A DNA stretch of 64,000 bases, from assembly GCA_902622825.1 (NCBI GenBank), contig CACNRH010000003.1:1-64000 (forward strand). Direction: 5' to 3'. The translations under genes and the position numbers were made by a program. Positions 6,723-19,521 of this stretch are shown here, piece after piece (the stretch's first letter is position 1; each line of letters begins with the position of its first letter). This stretch comes from an uncultured Pelagibacteraceae bacterium (GTDB lineage: Bacteria > Pseudomonadota > Alphaproteobacteria > Pelagibacterales > Pelagibacteraceae). Below the pieces are notes generated by a model, which had not been told where the DNA came from, did not search any database, and worked only from the letters and a program-made list of their open reading frames with translations.

Positions 6723-8662
6723 TATATTTCCTTCCCTAATGAAAATTGATAACTTCTTCTAAGTTCATGTCTCTCTAAAACTTTTTTAATTATTTTTTTA
6801 GCTAATGGAGCTGCGGCGCTACTTCCGGTACCACCATGTTCAACAACGACACTAATTGCATATTGAGGGTCTTTAACAGGCGCAAACGCCACAAAAAGTG
6901 CATGGTCTCTATCCTTATAATTAAGATCCTTTTGTTTTACCTCAAGCTCTCTTTGCTCAGCAGTAAACCTTTTGATTTGAGAGGACCCTGTTTTTCCAGC
7001 GAACATAAATTTTTTATCCAATAATCGCGATCTATAAGATGTTCCCCCTGCCTCATTGGTAGCTGCATACATTGCATCTTTAACAAAATTAATATTTTCT
7101 TGATTTCTGAATAATGGTTTTAAATTAAAGTTGGAAACCAACATATCTAATGGCAAAGGATCGTTTGGGTTGTCATTTTTATATTTAATAAATTCTCTTA
7201 AATTATTTTTTTCTTCATTAACCAGCAATCTTGGTTTGAGTTCAAAACCTCCGTTAGCCAACTGCGCTGTCATTAAACATAATTGTAAAGGCGTTGACTG
7301 ATAGTAACCTTGGCCAATTCCAGAGTGTAAGGTTTCACCCAGATACCAGTTTTTTCCTATAAATTTTTTCTTCCAGCTAGTGTTAGGTACAACACCAGAC
7401 CTTTCCTCAATAAACCCATCCAGTACTGTTTTTCCTAAACCAAATTTTTTTGCTGTTTCTGAAAGCCTGTCTACACCTAGTAATCTAGCAACCTCATAAA
7501 AATACACATCGCAAGATCTTTGTATGGCTGTTCTCATATTAACATTTCCATGACCCTTTTTTTTCCAACAGTGAAATTTTTCTCCATATAGCTCTGTAAC
7601 CCCATTGCAATTTAAATATCTTTTAGGATTCCATACGTCATTTTCTAAAGCACTTAATGCAACTATGGTCTTTAAAGTTGAGCCTGGAGGATATAAGCCT
7701 GAAATTACTTTATTGTTAAGGGGTTTTAGATCGTTTCCTATTAATTCCTTCCAATAATCTTTTTTCACTCCATGGACAAACGCGTTTGGATCGTAATTGG
7801 GGGAAGACACCATTGAAACAATATCTCCATTATATATATCCATCACACAAACCGCTGCTGCCTTATCTTCCAAAAGACCAGTGGTGAATTTTTGAACTTC
7901 AAGATCAATTGTTGTTCTATAATCGGTTCCTGCTTTACCTTTATCAATCTGAATTTGTTTAATTCTTTTTCCAAACGCATTTACTTCATATCTTTGAAAA
8001 CCTACTTTACCAATTATTGATTTATCTAACTTATGCTCTAATCCAGTTTTGCCGACGGAAATACCTGTCACTGCCATGTCTCTTAAATATTCTTTCTTTT
8101 CAAGATCCTTTGCGCTAACCTCAGATACATACCCTACAATATGTGCTGAAGAAGAATTATTGGGATACACTCTTGCCACAGACACTATTGGCTCAACTCC
8201 CTGAAGTTCATGAAGAAATAAATTGATTCTAGAAAATTCTGACCAAGTCAGATTATCTGAAACAATAATTGGTTCCCAGGGTTTTTGTTTGGTAATTTTT
8301 CTTTTTAAAAATGCAATACGTTTGTCTGTCAAATTTAAAATTGTTTTTAACCTAAAAAATAATTTTTCTAAATCTGGAGAGTTTTCTGGGGTAATGTGTA
8401 ATTGAAATACCTTCTTATTTGAAGCTATTTCTTGATCAAAATAATCTTTTATCAATCCTCTTTGTGGAGCAATTTTCCATTCTCTAAATCTGTTTTTATC
8501 TGATAAAGTTTTATATTTTGTCGCCTCATTAATTTGAAGAGACACTAGCCGACCAAATATTCCAAAAAACACAATTGCTTTGGCCGTGGACAGTATAAAC
8601 ATTCTCCTGCTTATTAGCTTGGATTTTATTATCGTATTTCCGCTTCCAATATTATTAATCAT
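6722..8662 (-). CDS. mrdA: Penicillin-binding protein 2 (transpeptidase)
   Basis: This 646-residue class B PBP has a membrane anchor at about residues 22-42, a dimerisation region, and a transpeptidase domain. The catalytic S328 and K331 are in PPGSTLKT, SCD replaces the usual SxN (RSCDVYFYEV), and KTG is in FAGKTGSSQ. It crosslinks glycan made by RodA during lateral growth. The order mreB-mreC-mreD-mrdA-rodA is the classical shape operon, and the gene overlaps mreD by eight bases and rodA by one. Confidence 0.95.
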   Translation of the reverse strand: MINNIGSGNTIIKSKLISRRMFILSTAKAIVFFGIFGRLVSLQINEATKYKTLSDKNRFREWKIAPQRGLIKDYFDQEIASNKKVFQLHITPENSPDLEKLFFRLKTILNLTDKRIAFLKRKITKQKPWEPIIVSDNLTWSEFSRINLFLHELQGVEPIVSVARVYPNNSSSAHIVGYVSEVSAKDLEKKEYLRDMAVTGISVGKTGLEHKLDKSIIGKVGFQRYEVNAFGKRIKQIQIDKGKAGTDYRTTIDLEVQKFTTGLLEDKAAAVCVMDIYNGDIVSMVSSPNYDPNAFVHGVKKDYWKELIGNDLKPLNNKVISGLYPPGSTLKTIVALSALENDVWNPKRYLNCNGVTELYGEKFHCWKKKGHGNVNMRTAIQRSCDVYFYEVARLLGVDRLSETAKKFGLGKTVLDGFIEERSGVVPNTSWKKKFIGKNWYLGETLHSGIGQGYYQSTPLQLCLMTAQLANGGFELKPRLLVNEEKNNLREFIKYKNDNPNDPLPLDMLVSNFNLKPLFRNQENINFVKDAMYAATNEAGGTSYRSRLLDKKFMFAGKTGSSQIKRFTAEQRELEVKQKDLNYKDRDHALFVAFAPVKDPQYAISVVVEHGGTGSSAAAPLAKKIIKKVLERHELRRSYQFSLGKEI

Positions 8663-9173
8663 CGTGTTTCAATACCATCATCTTACTATAAAAATTAAAT
8701 ATTCCCCATACAGCTGGGTAAAATAAAAACGTAAAAAATGCATTGTAAAAAATATCAGTATATTCAAGTTTAATTTGTGAAAAATTATATATAAATATCA
8801 CAAGTACCAAATTTGAGAAAAAAATAGCAAGTATAAAAGTAAACCAATCAGTAAATAACGAAATATTAACTGTAACATTTCTTACATATGACGCTACAAA
8901 AGATACAGTTAAGTAACTAATTGAACTCAATCCAAGAGGTAATCCCATTACAACATCATTGATAATTCCAGCCAAGAATATATGGCCATTTCCAATTACT
9001 GATTGATTTTTAAGCATCCAATAATAGATTATTGCTATTTGTAGATTAAAAGACAAAATTTCAAAAAAATTACTAAAGTAAGTATCAATTTCACTTATGG
9101 ATATATAATAAAGTAATATCAATGGGCCTAAATTTAATATATTTAGTCTAAAATTTTTAAATAAAATTGCCAT
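8655..9173 (-). CDS. mreD: Rod shape-determining membrane protein MreD
   Basis: A 172-residue integral membrane protein with about five hydrophobic segments. Its GIINDVVMGLPLGLSSISYL resembles the short conserved loop of MreD. MreD links MreC and the PBP2/RodA complex to MreB filaments. The assignment rests on hydrophobicity, length and the mreC-mreD-mrdA order. It overlaps mreC by one base and mrdA by eight. Confidence 0.85.
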   Translation of the reverse strand: MAILFKNFRLNILNLGPLILLYYISISEIDTYFSNFFEILSFNLQIAIIYYWMLKNQSVIGNGHIFLAGIINDVVMGLPLGLSSISYLTVSFVASYVRNVTVNISLFTDWFTFILAIFFSNLVLVIFIYNFSQIKLEYTDIFYNAFFTFLFYPAVWGIFNFYSKMMVLKHDD

Positions 9174-10024
9174 TAAAAATTTTCCTTTTTTGCGTCAGTT
9201 AATTGTACAGTAACAAAAGAAAGTTGATTAGGGTCGGAGAATAATTTTACTTTTATCGATTTTTCTTCAACAATAGTTTTACCAATAGGTAATCCAGGTA
9301 TCAAAACACCATCTTTTCCAGAGGTAAAAACACTGATATTTGGTTCGGCTTCATAAGTTTCGGGCAAATATTCCATTGCAGGATCCCTTCCGCCTTTACC
9401 AGTCAGTATGGCCTGATTAGATTTTTCTCCAAAAGTGACGGGAATACGACTATTCAAATCATTTAATAATAACACTCTTGAAGAAAGAAAATTCACTTCA
9501 ACTATTCTACCTACTAAATAATTTCCATCTAGCACCGGCATTCCTTTAGCTATGCCCGAACTTGAGCCTCTATTAATTATAATTGATTTTAAGAACGGAC
9601 TATTTTTATCTATTAAAACTTTTGCTAATGTGCTTTCGCTTAAAGTATTAGTATCAGACTCAAGTATTTTTTTCAGATTGTCATTCTGATTTGTTAAATA
9701 TTCAACTTGAAACTCTTCTTTTCTTAACCTTTCGATCTCATCTTTTAATAATTTATTTTCTTTGTAGGTAAAAATAAGATCAGATGCACCTTCTTTAGTA
9801 TATGTAAAAAGTTTAAAAGGCGAAGTGGCGATATTGGAAACTCTATACAAACCATCGCTTATAAGGTTTTTAGTTAACTTTATACCTTTAACATTATAAA
9901 AATCTAAAAAAAAAATTATTGTCGATATTATAAATAGAAAAAAAAGTGAAAATTTTTGTCTAGCACCTTTTTTAAGAAGCGCTGACCGAACTGCTATACC
10001 AAAATCTTCTCTGCTCGTAGACAT
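9173..10024 (-). CDS. mreC: Rod shape-determining protein MreC
   Basis: The 283-residue product has one N-terminal membrane segment (about 26-43) and a short coiled coil (FTYKENKLLKDEIERLRKEEFQ). A periplasmic beta domain follows, containing GMPVLDGNYLVGRIVEV and SRVLLLNDLNSRIPV, typical of MreC. It scaffolds the elongasome and activates PBP2. It lies 18 bases after mreB and shares one base with mreD. Confidence 0.93.
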   Translation of the reverse strand: MSTSREDFGIAVRSALLKKGARQKFSLFFLFIISTIIFFLDFYNVKGIKLTKNLISDGLYRVSNIATSPFKLFTYTKEGASDLIFTYKENKLLKDEIERLRKEEFQVEYLTNQNDNLKKILESDTNTLSESTLAKVLIDKNSPFLKSIIINRGSSSGIAKGMPVLDGNYLVGRIVEVNFLSSRVLLLNDLNSRIPVTFGEKSNQAILTGKGGRDPAMEYLPETYEAEPNISVFTSGKDGVLIPGLPIGKTIVEEKSIKVKLFSDPNQLSFVTVQLTDAKKENF

Positions 10025-10042
10025 TAATTTTAATCAACTAAA

Positions 10043-12659
<2,617 letters not shown>

Positions 12660-12740
12660 AAGCTGAGATGCATATTACAAGTAAAACGAGAATATGCAAA
12701 TACTTTAAATAAATTGATTAAATATTTTGATCAGATTGGG

Positions 12741-13766
<1,026 letters not shown>

Positions 13767-13769
13767 TTA

Positions 13770-14318
13770 TTAATTAAATATTTTTGCTCCCTTTGTCATT
13801 GCTACTGCCCCAGTTCTTGAAGTACTTATCAGACCATAAGGTCTTAAATCAAGTGTCAATTTATCTATTTCTCTTCTTAAAGCTGTAACTTGAATAACAC
13901 ACGATTTACTTGATTTGTCTAAAATTATTGGGTTGTATTTTTTACAAATGATTTTGACTTTAGTTTGTTTTTTTGAATTACCTAATATCTTAAATAAAGC
14001 CATTTCTCTAAACAAAATTTCTTTATCATTACGCTTGAAATCAGCAACTTTATGAACTGGGATAAGTTTTTTTAGTTGAAGCTTTATCTGTTCAATTACC
14101 TGGGGAGTTCCTTCTGTTACAATTGTTATTCTGGAAATATGTTTTTTTTTATCTACCTCTGCTACAGCTAGTGACTCTATATTATATCCTCTTCCAGAAA
14201 ATAATCCTGCAACCCTCGCCAAAACCCCTGCTTCATTATCTACCCATACTACAAGTATGTGTCTCTCCAACTTACCAATTTTTCCAGGTGTACTATAAGC
14301 AGATTTTGATTTAGGCAT
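13770..14318 (-). CDS. ilvN: Acetolactate synthase small (regulatory) subunit
   Basis: A 182-residue subunit with an N-terminal ACT domain (HILVVWVDNEAGVLARVAGLFSGRGYNIESLAV) that binds valine for feedback control. A second C-terminal domain (FREMALFKI to GLISTSRTGAVAM) follows. It stimulates and confers inhibition on the large subunit, with which it shares one base of overlap (TAATG). In nomenclature it is equivalent to IlvH. Confidence 0.95.
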   Translation of the reverse strand: MPKSKSAYSTPGKIGKLERHILVVWVDNEAGVLARVAGLFSGRGYNIESLAVAEVDKKKHISRITIVTEGTPQVIEQIKLQLKKLIPVHKVADFKRNDKEILFREMALFKILGNSKKQTKVKIICKKYNPIILDKSSKSCVIQVTALRREIDKLTLDLRPYGLISTSRTGAVAMTKGAKIFN

Positions 14319-16090
14319 TAAACTAATATTTTCCCTTCATCAGATATTTCCTCTTCCTCTTCAGGTCCGAGTATCATTTGATTGTGGGGTTTGCCGGATG
14401 GGATCATTGGAAAACAATTTTCAGATTTATCTACAACACAATCAAATATTACAGGTTTATTAATATTTACCATTTCCTTAATTTTTTCGTCAAGTTCATC
14501 GGGTGTTTTAGCTCTTATACCTACACAACCATATGACTCGGCTAACTTAACAAAATCTGGTAGTGCAGCAGTATAACTTTCAGAATAATTTTTTTCGTGC
14601 AATAACTCCTGCCACTGTCTAACCATCCCCATATATTCATTATTTAAAATAAATATCTTTATAGGTAGTCTATATTGAACAGCTGTGGACATTTCTTGCA
14701 TTGTCATAAGAACTGAAGCTTCACCTGCTATATCAACGACTAACTTTTCGGGATGAGCTATTTGAACACCGATTGCTGCTGGTAAACCATAACCCATTGT
14801 TCCTAAGCCTCCAGATGTCATCCATCTATTCGGTTTTCTAAATTTATAATGTTGTGCTGCCCACATTTGATGCTGACCGACCTCTGTAGTTATGTACGTA
14901 TCTTGATCTTTTGTAATTTCATATAGTCTTTGTACAGCATGTTGTGGTTTAATAACTTTATTGCTATTTATAAAATTTAAAGACTTCTTTTCTCTCCAGT
15001 TTTCAATTTGCTCCCACCATTTGGATGTATTATGTTTATTGGATGATAAAAAGTTTTTATTTTTTTCTTTGAATCTTTTTATTAAACTTTTTAAAAGCTG
15101 TCCAACATCACTTGTGATTGCTAAATCAACTTTAATGTTTTTACCGATCGAGGAAGGATCTATATCTACATGAATTTTTTTTGAGTTGGGAGAAAACTCA
15201 TCTACTTTTCCGGTAATTCTATCGTCAAATCTTGCACCTATATTAATCATTAAATCACAATCGTGCATAGCGTTATTTGCTTCGTATGTTCCATGCATAC
15301 CTAGCATACCAAGAAATTGCTGATCGTCTCCAGGATAAGCTCCTAAACCTTGAAGCGTTGACGTGATAGGAAATCCAGTAATACTTACCAACTCTCTCAA
15401 AAGTGTACTTGCCTCTGGCCCAGAATTAATAACACCGCCTCCAGTATAAAAAATTGGCCTTGTGGAGCTTTTCATCATTTCAATGAATTTGTCTAAGTCT
15501 TTATTAGAAATTTTTGAAGTAGCTTTACCATTTAGTTTTTTCTTTAATTTGTTGTTAGTGAATTTATATATCCCTTTTTTAAATTGAATATCTTTAGGTA
15601 TGTCTATTAGTACAGGACCTGGTCTACCGGTCGTTGCAACTTCAAATGCCAAGTGTAAAGTTTCCGAAAGTTTATTTACATCTTTTACTAGCCAGTTATG
15701 TTTTGTACATGGTCTTGTGATTCCTGTTGTATCACATTCCTGAAATGCATCAGTACCAATTAAATGAGTTGGAACCTGTCCTGAAATGCAAACTAATGGA
15801 ACTGAGTCCATGTATGCATCGGTTAACGCAGTTACAGCATTAGTTGCACCTGGACCAGACGTCACTAGCATTACTCCAGCTTTACCACTTGATCTCGCAT
15901 AACCCTCTGCTGCGTGTCCTGCTCCTTGTTCGTGTCTTGCTAAAATATGTTTAACTGATTTATGATTTTTTAATTCATCATAAATAGGTAAAACTGCACC
16001 GCCTGGATAACCAAAAATATATTCAACCTTTTGGTCGATTAAGGCTTTAAAAACAATTTCTGCACCTGTGAATAATTTTGGCATCTTCAC
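14318..16090 (-). CDS. ilvB: Acetolactate synthase large (catalytic) subunit
   Basis: A thiamine-diphosphate enzyme of 590 residues that makes acetolactate from pyruvate. The N-terminal domain has FGYPGGAVLPIYDEL and the catalytic Glu in ARHEQGAGHAAEGYARSSG. The C-terminal TPP domain has GLGTMGYGLPAAIG and the Mg-binding DIAGEASVLMTMQE through ILNNEYMGMVRQW, with A in place of the usual D after GE. It is translationally coupled to ilvN and follows miaA by 31 bases. Confidence 0.96.
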   Translation of the reverse strand: MKMPKLFTGAEIVFKALIDQKVEYIFGYPGGAVLPIYDELKNHKSVKHILARHEQGAGHAAEGYARSSGKAGVMLVTSGPGATNAVTALTDAYMDSVPLVCISGQVPTHLIGTDAFQECDTTGITRPCTKHNWLVKDVNKLSETLHLAFEVATTGRPGPVLIDIPKDIQFKKGIYKFTNNKLKKKLNGKATSKISNKDLDKFIEMMKSSTRPIFYTGGGVINSGPEASTLLRELVSITGFPITSTLQGLGAYPGDDQQFLGMLGMHGTYEANNAMHDCDLMINIGARFDDRITGKVDEFSPNSKKIHVDIDPSSIGKNIKVDLAITSDVGQLLKSLIKRFKEKNKNFLSSNKHNTSKWWEQIENWREKKSLNFINSNKVIKPQHAVQRLYEITKDQDTYITTEVGQHQMWAAQHYKFRKPNRWMTSGGLGTMGYGLPAAIGVQIAHPEKLVVDIAGEASVLMTMQEMSTAVQYRLPIKIFILNNEYMGMVRQWQELLHEKNYSESYTAALPDFVKLAESYGCVGIRAKTPDELDEKIKEMVNINKPVIFDCVVDKSENCFPMIPSGKPHNQMILGPEEEEEISDEGKILV

Positions 16091-16121
16091 AATCTACAGG
16101 AGAATTTAATTGAATCAAGTT

Positions 16122-17060
16122 TTAGCTTACCTCTTTTAAAATTTTTTTAAAAAGATTTGAAGATTTATCGCTATAAACCCTTATCCAGTCAGCCATATGA
16201 CCTCTCGACCAAGTGCTCTGTCGTTTTGCGTACTGCCTAGTTTTGATATTAATGTTATCAATTAATTGCTTATATGTCTGCCTCCCCTCAAAAAATGATT
16301 TAATTTCAGCAATACCTATAATTTTATTGGCGGGAAGAGACTTAATTATATTTAAATTTAAAAAGTTTTTTACCTCTTTTAAGCACTTTTGATCCGCTAA
16401 AATTTTTTTTGTCCTATCATTTATCTTAATCAGCAATTTTTCTCTCGGAATATTTAAGTAAATTTTTCTTACGTCATATTCTGTGAAATCCGATTTTGTA
16501 TTTTTTGCCCATTCATATATGGACTTTTTTGTGAATCTTTTAACTTCAAATGCTCTTAAAACTCTTTGCGTATCAGATGCTAAAATTTTATTTTTACAAA
16601 GCGGATCTGAGGAAATTAACTTTTTGTAAAATTTTTTATAGCCGATTTTTTCATATATTTTTTTTACGGCTTCTCTCTTTTTATTACTAATTGTAGGTAT
16701 TCTACTTAATCCTGAAGTGACTGCTTTAAAATAAAGACCTGTCCCTCCTACCAAAATTGGTACTTTACCTTTTTTAGTTATATTTATTGCACATCTTTTT
16801 ACTTTTTTGAGCCACTGTCCAACTGAAAACTTACCGCTAACTGATTGAAATCCATAGAGATGATGTTTAACTTTTTTTAAATCTGTTATCTTTGGCCTTG
16901 AAGATAAAATAGATATCTCTTTATAAATTTGCATACTATCTGCATTTATAATTTCTCCGTTAATTCTTTTTGCTAACAAAACTGATAGTTGAGACTTACC
17001 AGATGCAGTAGGGCCAGAGATTAAAATTATTTTTTTGTTATTATTTGATTTTAACCCCAA
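16122..17060 (-). CDS. miaA: tRNA dimethylallyltransferase
   Basis: This 312-residue enzyme adds the dimethylallyl group to A37 of tRNAs reading UNN codons. It has the P-loop GPTASGKSQL, the DMAPP/substrate motif INADSMQIYKEI, GGTGLYFKAV and the C-terminal RQYAKRQSTWSR. No ATG is available near the N-terminus. The best start is a TTG at 17058-17060, inside the last codons of the DegP-type gene (20-base overlap), so a rare start codon and coupling are likely. Confidence 0.93.
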   Translation of the reverse strand: MGLKSNNNKKIILISGPTASGKSQLSVLLAKRINGEIINADSMQIYKEISILSSRPKITDLKKVKHHLYGFQSVSGKFSVGQWLKKVKRCAINITKKGKVPILVGGTGLYFKAVTSGLSRIPTISNKKREAVKKIYEKIGYKKFYKKLISSDPLCKNKILASDTQRVLRAFEVKRFTKKSIYEWAKNTKSDFTEYDVRKIYLNIPREKLLIKINDRTKKILADQKCLKEVKNFLNLNIIKSLPANKIIGIAEIKSFFEGRQTYKQLIDNINIKTRQYAKRQSTWSRGHMADWIRVYSDKSSNLFKKILKEVS

Positions 17061-18453
17061 GATATCTTCTTTGGTTTCTGTTGTTGATAACAGTTAGTAA
17101 AAGAGTTTGCTCTTTTTGACTAATTATATTTTTTACTACTCTATTAAGTTCAGATGAGGACTTGATTGGTCTTTTTTGTACCTCAATTATAATATCATTT
17201 TTGTTTAATAGTCCCGAAAGTGGGCTGTTATTATATATCTCATTAATTACTGAACCTGTAATAGAACTTTTTAAATTTCTTGTTTTCCTGTCATTGGCAT
17301 TTATATCTCTCACATTTATTTTTAAACTGTCTATATCGAAGTTTTTACTACTCTTGGGCTTCGATGTTTTCTTTTCTTTAAACTCACTAGATGACTCTAG
17401 TCTACCTAAAACTAATCTTTTTGAAACCATTCGTTTATTTCGCCAAATTTTAAGCTGAACACTTTTACCAACTGCTGTGTTAGCAACGACTTTTGGTAGC
17501 GTCCTCATTGTATCAATTTTTTTTCCATCGAACTCAAGAATTATATCGCCGGGCTTAATGCCAGCTTTATCTGCGGGACTTTTGTCACTTACACTAGCAA
17601 CTAAAGCACCTTGGGGTTTTTTTAAATTTTCTACTTCGGCAATTTCTTTCGTAACTTGCTGTATCCTTACTCCCAACCACCCTCTTCTTGTCTCTCCAAA
17701 TTTTATTAACTGATCTATAACGTTAGAAGCAGCATTTGCAGGTATAGCAAATCCTATTCCGATAGAACCAGCTTGACCTGGAGCTATTATCGCTGTGTTT
17801 ATTCCAACCACATCGCCATCAAGATTGAACAAAGGTCCTCCAGAGTTACCTTGATTGATAGATGCATCTGTTTGTATAAAATCATCATAACGAGTAAGAT
17901 TAATATCTCTATTTCTTGCAGATATAATTCCTGAAGTTACTGTTCCACCTAAACCAAATGGATTTCCTATAGCCACAACCCAATCTCCAACTCTAGCTTT
18001 GTCAGAGTCGCCAAATTTTACTGGAGTGAATTTCTCGTTGGTTTCAATTTTTAACACTGCTATATCTGCATACGGATCTGCACCAACAACCGCAGCTTTA
18101 TACTCTTTATCTTTTATTCTTACTATTATGTCTTCAGCATTAGCAATTACATGATTATTGGTCACCACTGTTCCATCATCACTTATAATAAATCCTGAAC
18201 CCAATGATGATGCTTTTCGTTCAGTAGGCGTTTGGAACTCTTTAAACATATCTTCAAAAGGTGAACCTGGTGGAAATTGAAATGGAAAAGGATTTGCTGC
18301 AGATCTTACTGTCTGCGTCGTTGAAATATTTACGACTGATGGCATTAATTTTTCTGCTAAATCAGCAAATGACTCAGGGGCTGATCTTGACAGCGCTGAC
18401 GTAATAAACGTTGAAAAGAGAATTAAAATTGATAATTTTTTAATGAATCTCAT
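17041..18453 (-). CDS. Periplasmic DegP/DegQ-type serine protease
   Basis: A Do-family HtrA protease of about 470 residues with an N-terminal signal peptide (MRFIKKLSILILFSTFITSALS). The catalytic triad is H101, D130 and S204 (NQGNSGGPLF), followed by two PDZ domains. It degrades or refolds misfolded envelope proteins. ATG at 18451-18453 overlaps the upstream stop as ATGA; a longer frame from a TTG at 18465 is less likely. In other alphaproteobacteria a DegP-type protease also lies next to hflKC, which fits a protein quality-control operon. Confidence 0.94.
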   Translation of the reverse strand: MRFIKKLSILILFSTFITSALSRSAPESFADLAEKLMPSVVNISTTQTVRSAANPFPFQFPPGSPFEDMFKEFQTPTERKASSLGSGFIISDDGTVVTNNHVIANAEDIIVRIKDKEYKAAVVGADPYADIAVLKIETNEKFTPVKFGDSDKARVGDWVVAIGNPFGLGGTVTSGIISARNRDINLTRYDDFIQTDASINQGNSGGPLFNLDGDVVGINTAIIAPGQAGSIGIGFAIPANAASNVIDQLIKFGETRRGWLGVRIQQVTKEIAEVENLKKPQGALVASVSDKSPADKAGIKPGDIILEFDGKKIDTMRTLPKVVANTAVGKSVQLKIWRNKRMVSKRLVLGRLESSSEFKEKKTSKPKSSKNFDIDSLKINVRDINANDRKTRNLKSSITGSVINEIYNNSPLSGLLNKNDIIIEVQKRPIKSSSELNRVVKNIISQKEQTLLLTVINNRNQRRYLGVKIK

Positions 18454-18632
18454 CTTATATACCAAATTATAATAAAACCGATTGATAGAAATAATATGCC
18501 AGTTAGTCTTAATTTATTATTTGGAATATTCTCTATCATTTTAAGCATATTTTTTATTCTTGACGGAAACATGGCAACGATTAAACCCTCTATAAATAAA
18601 AGCAATCCTATTGCAGTTATAAGGTCTTTCAT
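18450..18632 (-). CDS. DUF2065 small membrane protein
   Basis: Sixty residues with two hydrophobic segments (LITAIGLLLFIEGLIVAMFP and LTGILFLSIGFIIIWYI). The FPSRIKNMLKMIENIPNNKLRLTG linker is typical of the DUF2065 family (YjeT-like). It lies between hflC and the DegP-type protease, ten bases after hflC and with an ATGA overlap to the protease. The E. coli relative YjeT also sits by hflC. The function is unknown; a link with the HflKC/FtsH complex is inferred from context. Confidence 0.85.
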   Translation of the reverse strand: MKDLITAIGLLLFIEGLIVAMFPSRIKNMLKMIENIPNNKLRLTGILFLSIGFIIIWYIR

Positions 18633-18642
18633 TATTATTAGG

Positions 18643-19521
18643 TTAATTTTTTTTCGATTTAATTAGGCCAGATTTCCCAAAAAATTTGAAGAAGTCACTG
18701 TCTGGCGAAAGAATTAAGGATGTATCGCCCCCAATTAAAGATTTTTCGTATGATTGCATAGCTCTGTAAAAACTAAAAAATGAAGGATCTCTACCGAAAG
18801 CATTAGCAAATATTTTGTTTCTTTGACCATCGCCCTCACCTTTCATTATTTCTGATTTTTTCTTAGCATTAGCGAGAATTACTGTTACTTCTTTGTCGGC
18901 TGTAGATTTAATCTTCGTAGCTATTTCCGCACCTTGCGCTCTAAACTCTTTGGCTTCTCTTTGTCTTTCTGTTTGCATACGTGCATATATTGCATCGCTG
19001 TTAGCTTGCGGTAAGTCAGCTCGTTTAATTCTGACATCAACTATTTCAATTCCAAAATTTTGTGCCTCTCTATTAACATCGTTTTGAATTATCGACATTT
19101 GTTTTGCTCTGTCCTTTGAGAGAAGTGTAGCTAAATCTTGTCTTCCTAAAACACCCCTAATTCTTGAGTTAATAATTGTAGCTAATCTTTGTCGAGCCAC
19201 TCTTTCATTTCCAACAGATATATAAAATTTTAATGGGTCTATTATTTTAAATCTTGCAAAGGCATCGACTATTAATCTCTTTTGATCAGCTGCTATTACT
19301 TCTTCTGGTGGATTGTCTAAGTTTAAAACTCTTTTGTCGAGGAACGCAACATTTTGTATAAAAGGTAGTTTAAAGTTTAAACCAGATTTTTTTATAATTT
19401 TTTTTGGATCACCAAACTGTAATACTATAGCTTGATTTATTTCTTGAACAATAAAGATTGACTGAAAAGCTGTTACTCCTAAAACAACTATAATCGGAAG
19501 TAAAAATTTAGAAACTTTCAT
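18643..19521 (-). CDS. hflC: HflC, FtsH-associated SPFH protein
   Basis: A 292-residue SPFH/Band 7 protein with one N-terminal membrane segment (about 6-25). The SPFH domain begins at NQAIVLQFGDPKKII, and the helical end is rich in A, K, E and R. With HflK it forms a large periplasmic cage around the FtsH protease and modulates degradation of membrane proteins. It shares one base with the stop of hflK. Confidence 0.95.
   Translation of the reverse strand: MKVSKFLLPIIVVLGVTAFQSIFIVQEINQAIVLQFGDPKKIIKKSGLNFKLPFIQNVAFLDKRVLNLDNPPEEVIAADQKRLIVDAFARFKIIDPLKFYISVGNERVARQRLATIINSRIRGVLGRQDLATLLSKDRAKQMSIIQNDVNREAQNFGIEIVDVRIKRADLPQANSDAIYARMQTERQREAKEFRAQGAEIATKIKSTADKEVTVILANAKKKSEIMKGEGDGQRNKIFANAFGRDPSFFSFYRAMQSYEKSLIGGDTSLILSPDSDFFKFFGKSGLIKSKKN

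Noticed and set aside
12670-12697. GCATATT/AATATGC inverted repeat between leuA and ilvC
   Set aside because: AT-rich 7-base arms with a 14-base loop are expected by chance at this base composition, and no leader peptide or T tract accompanies it.
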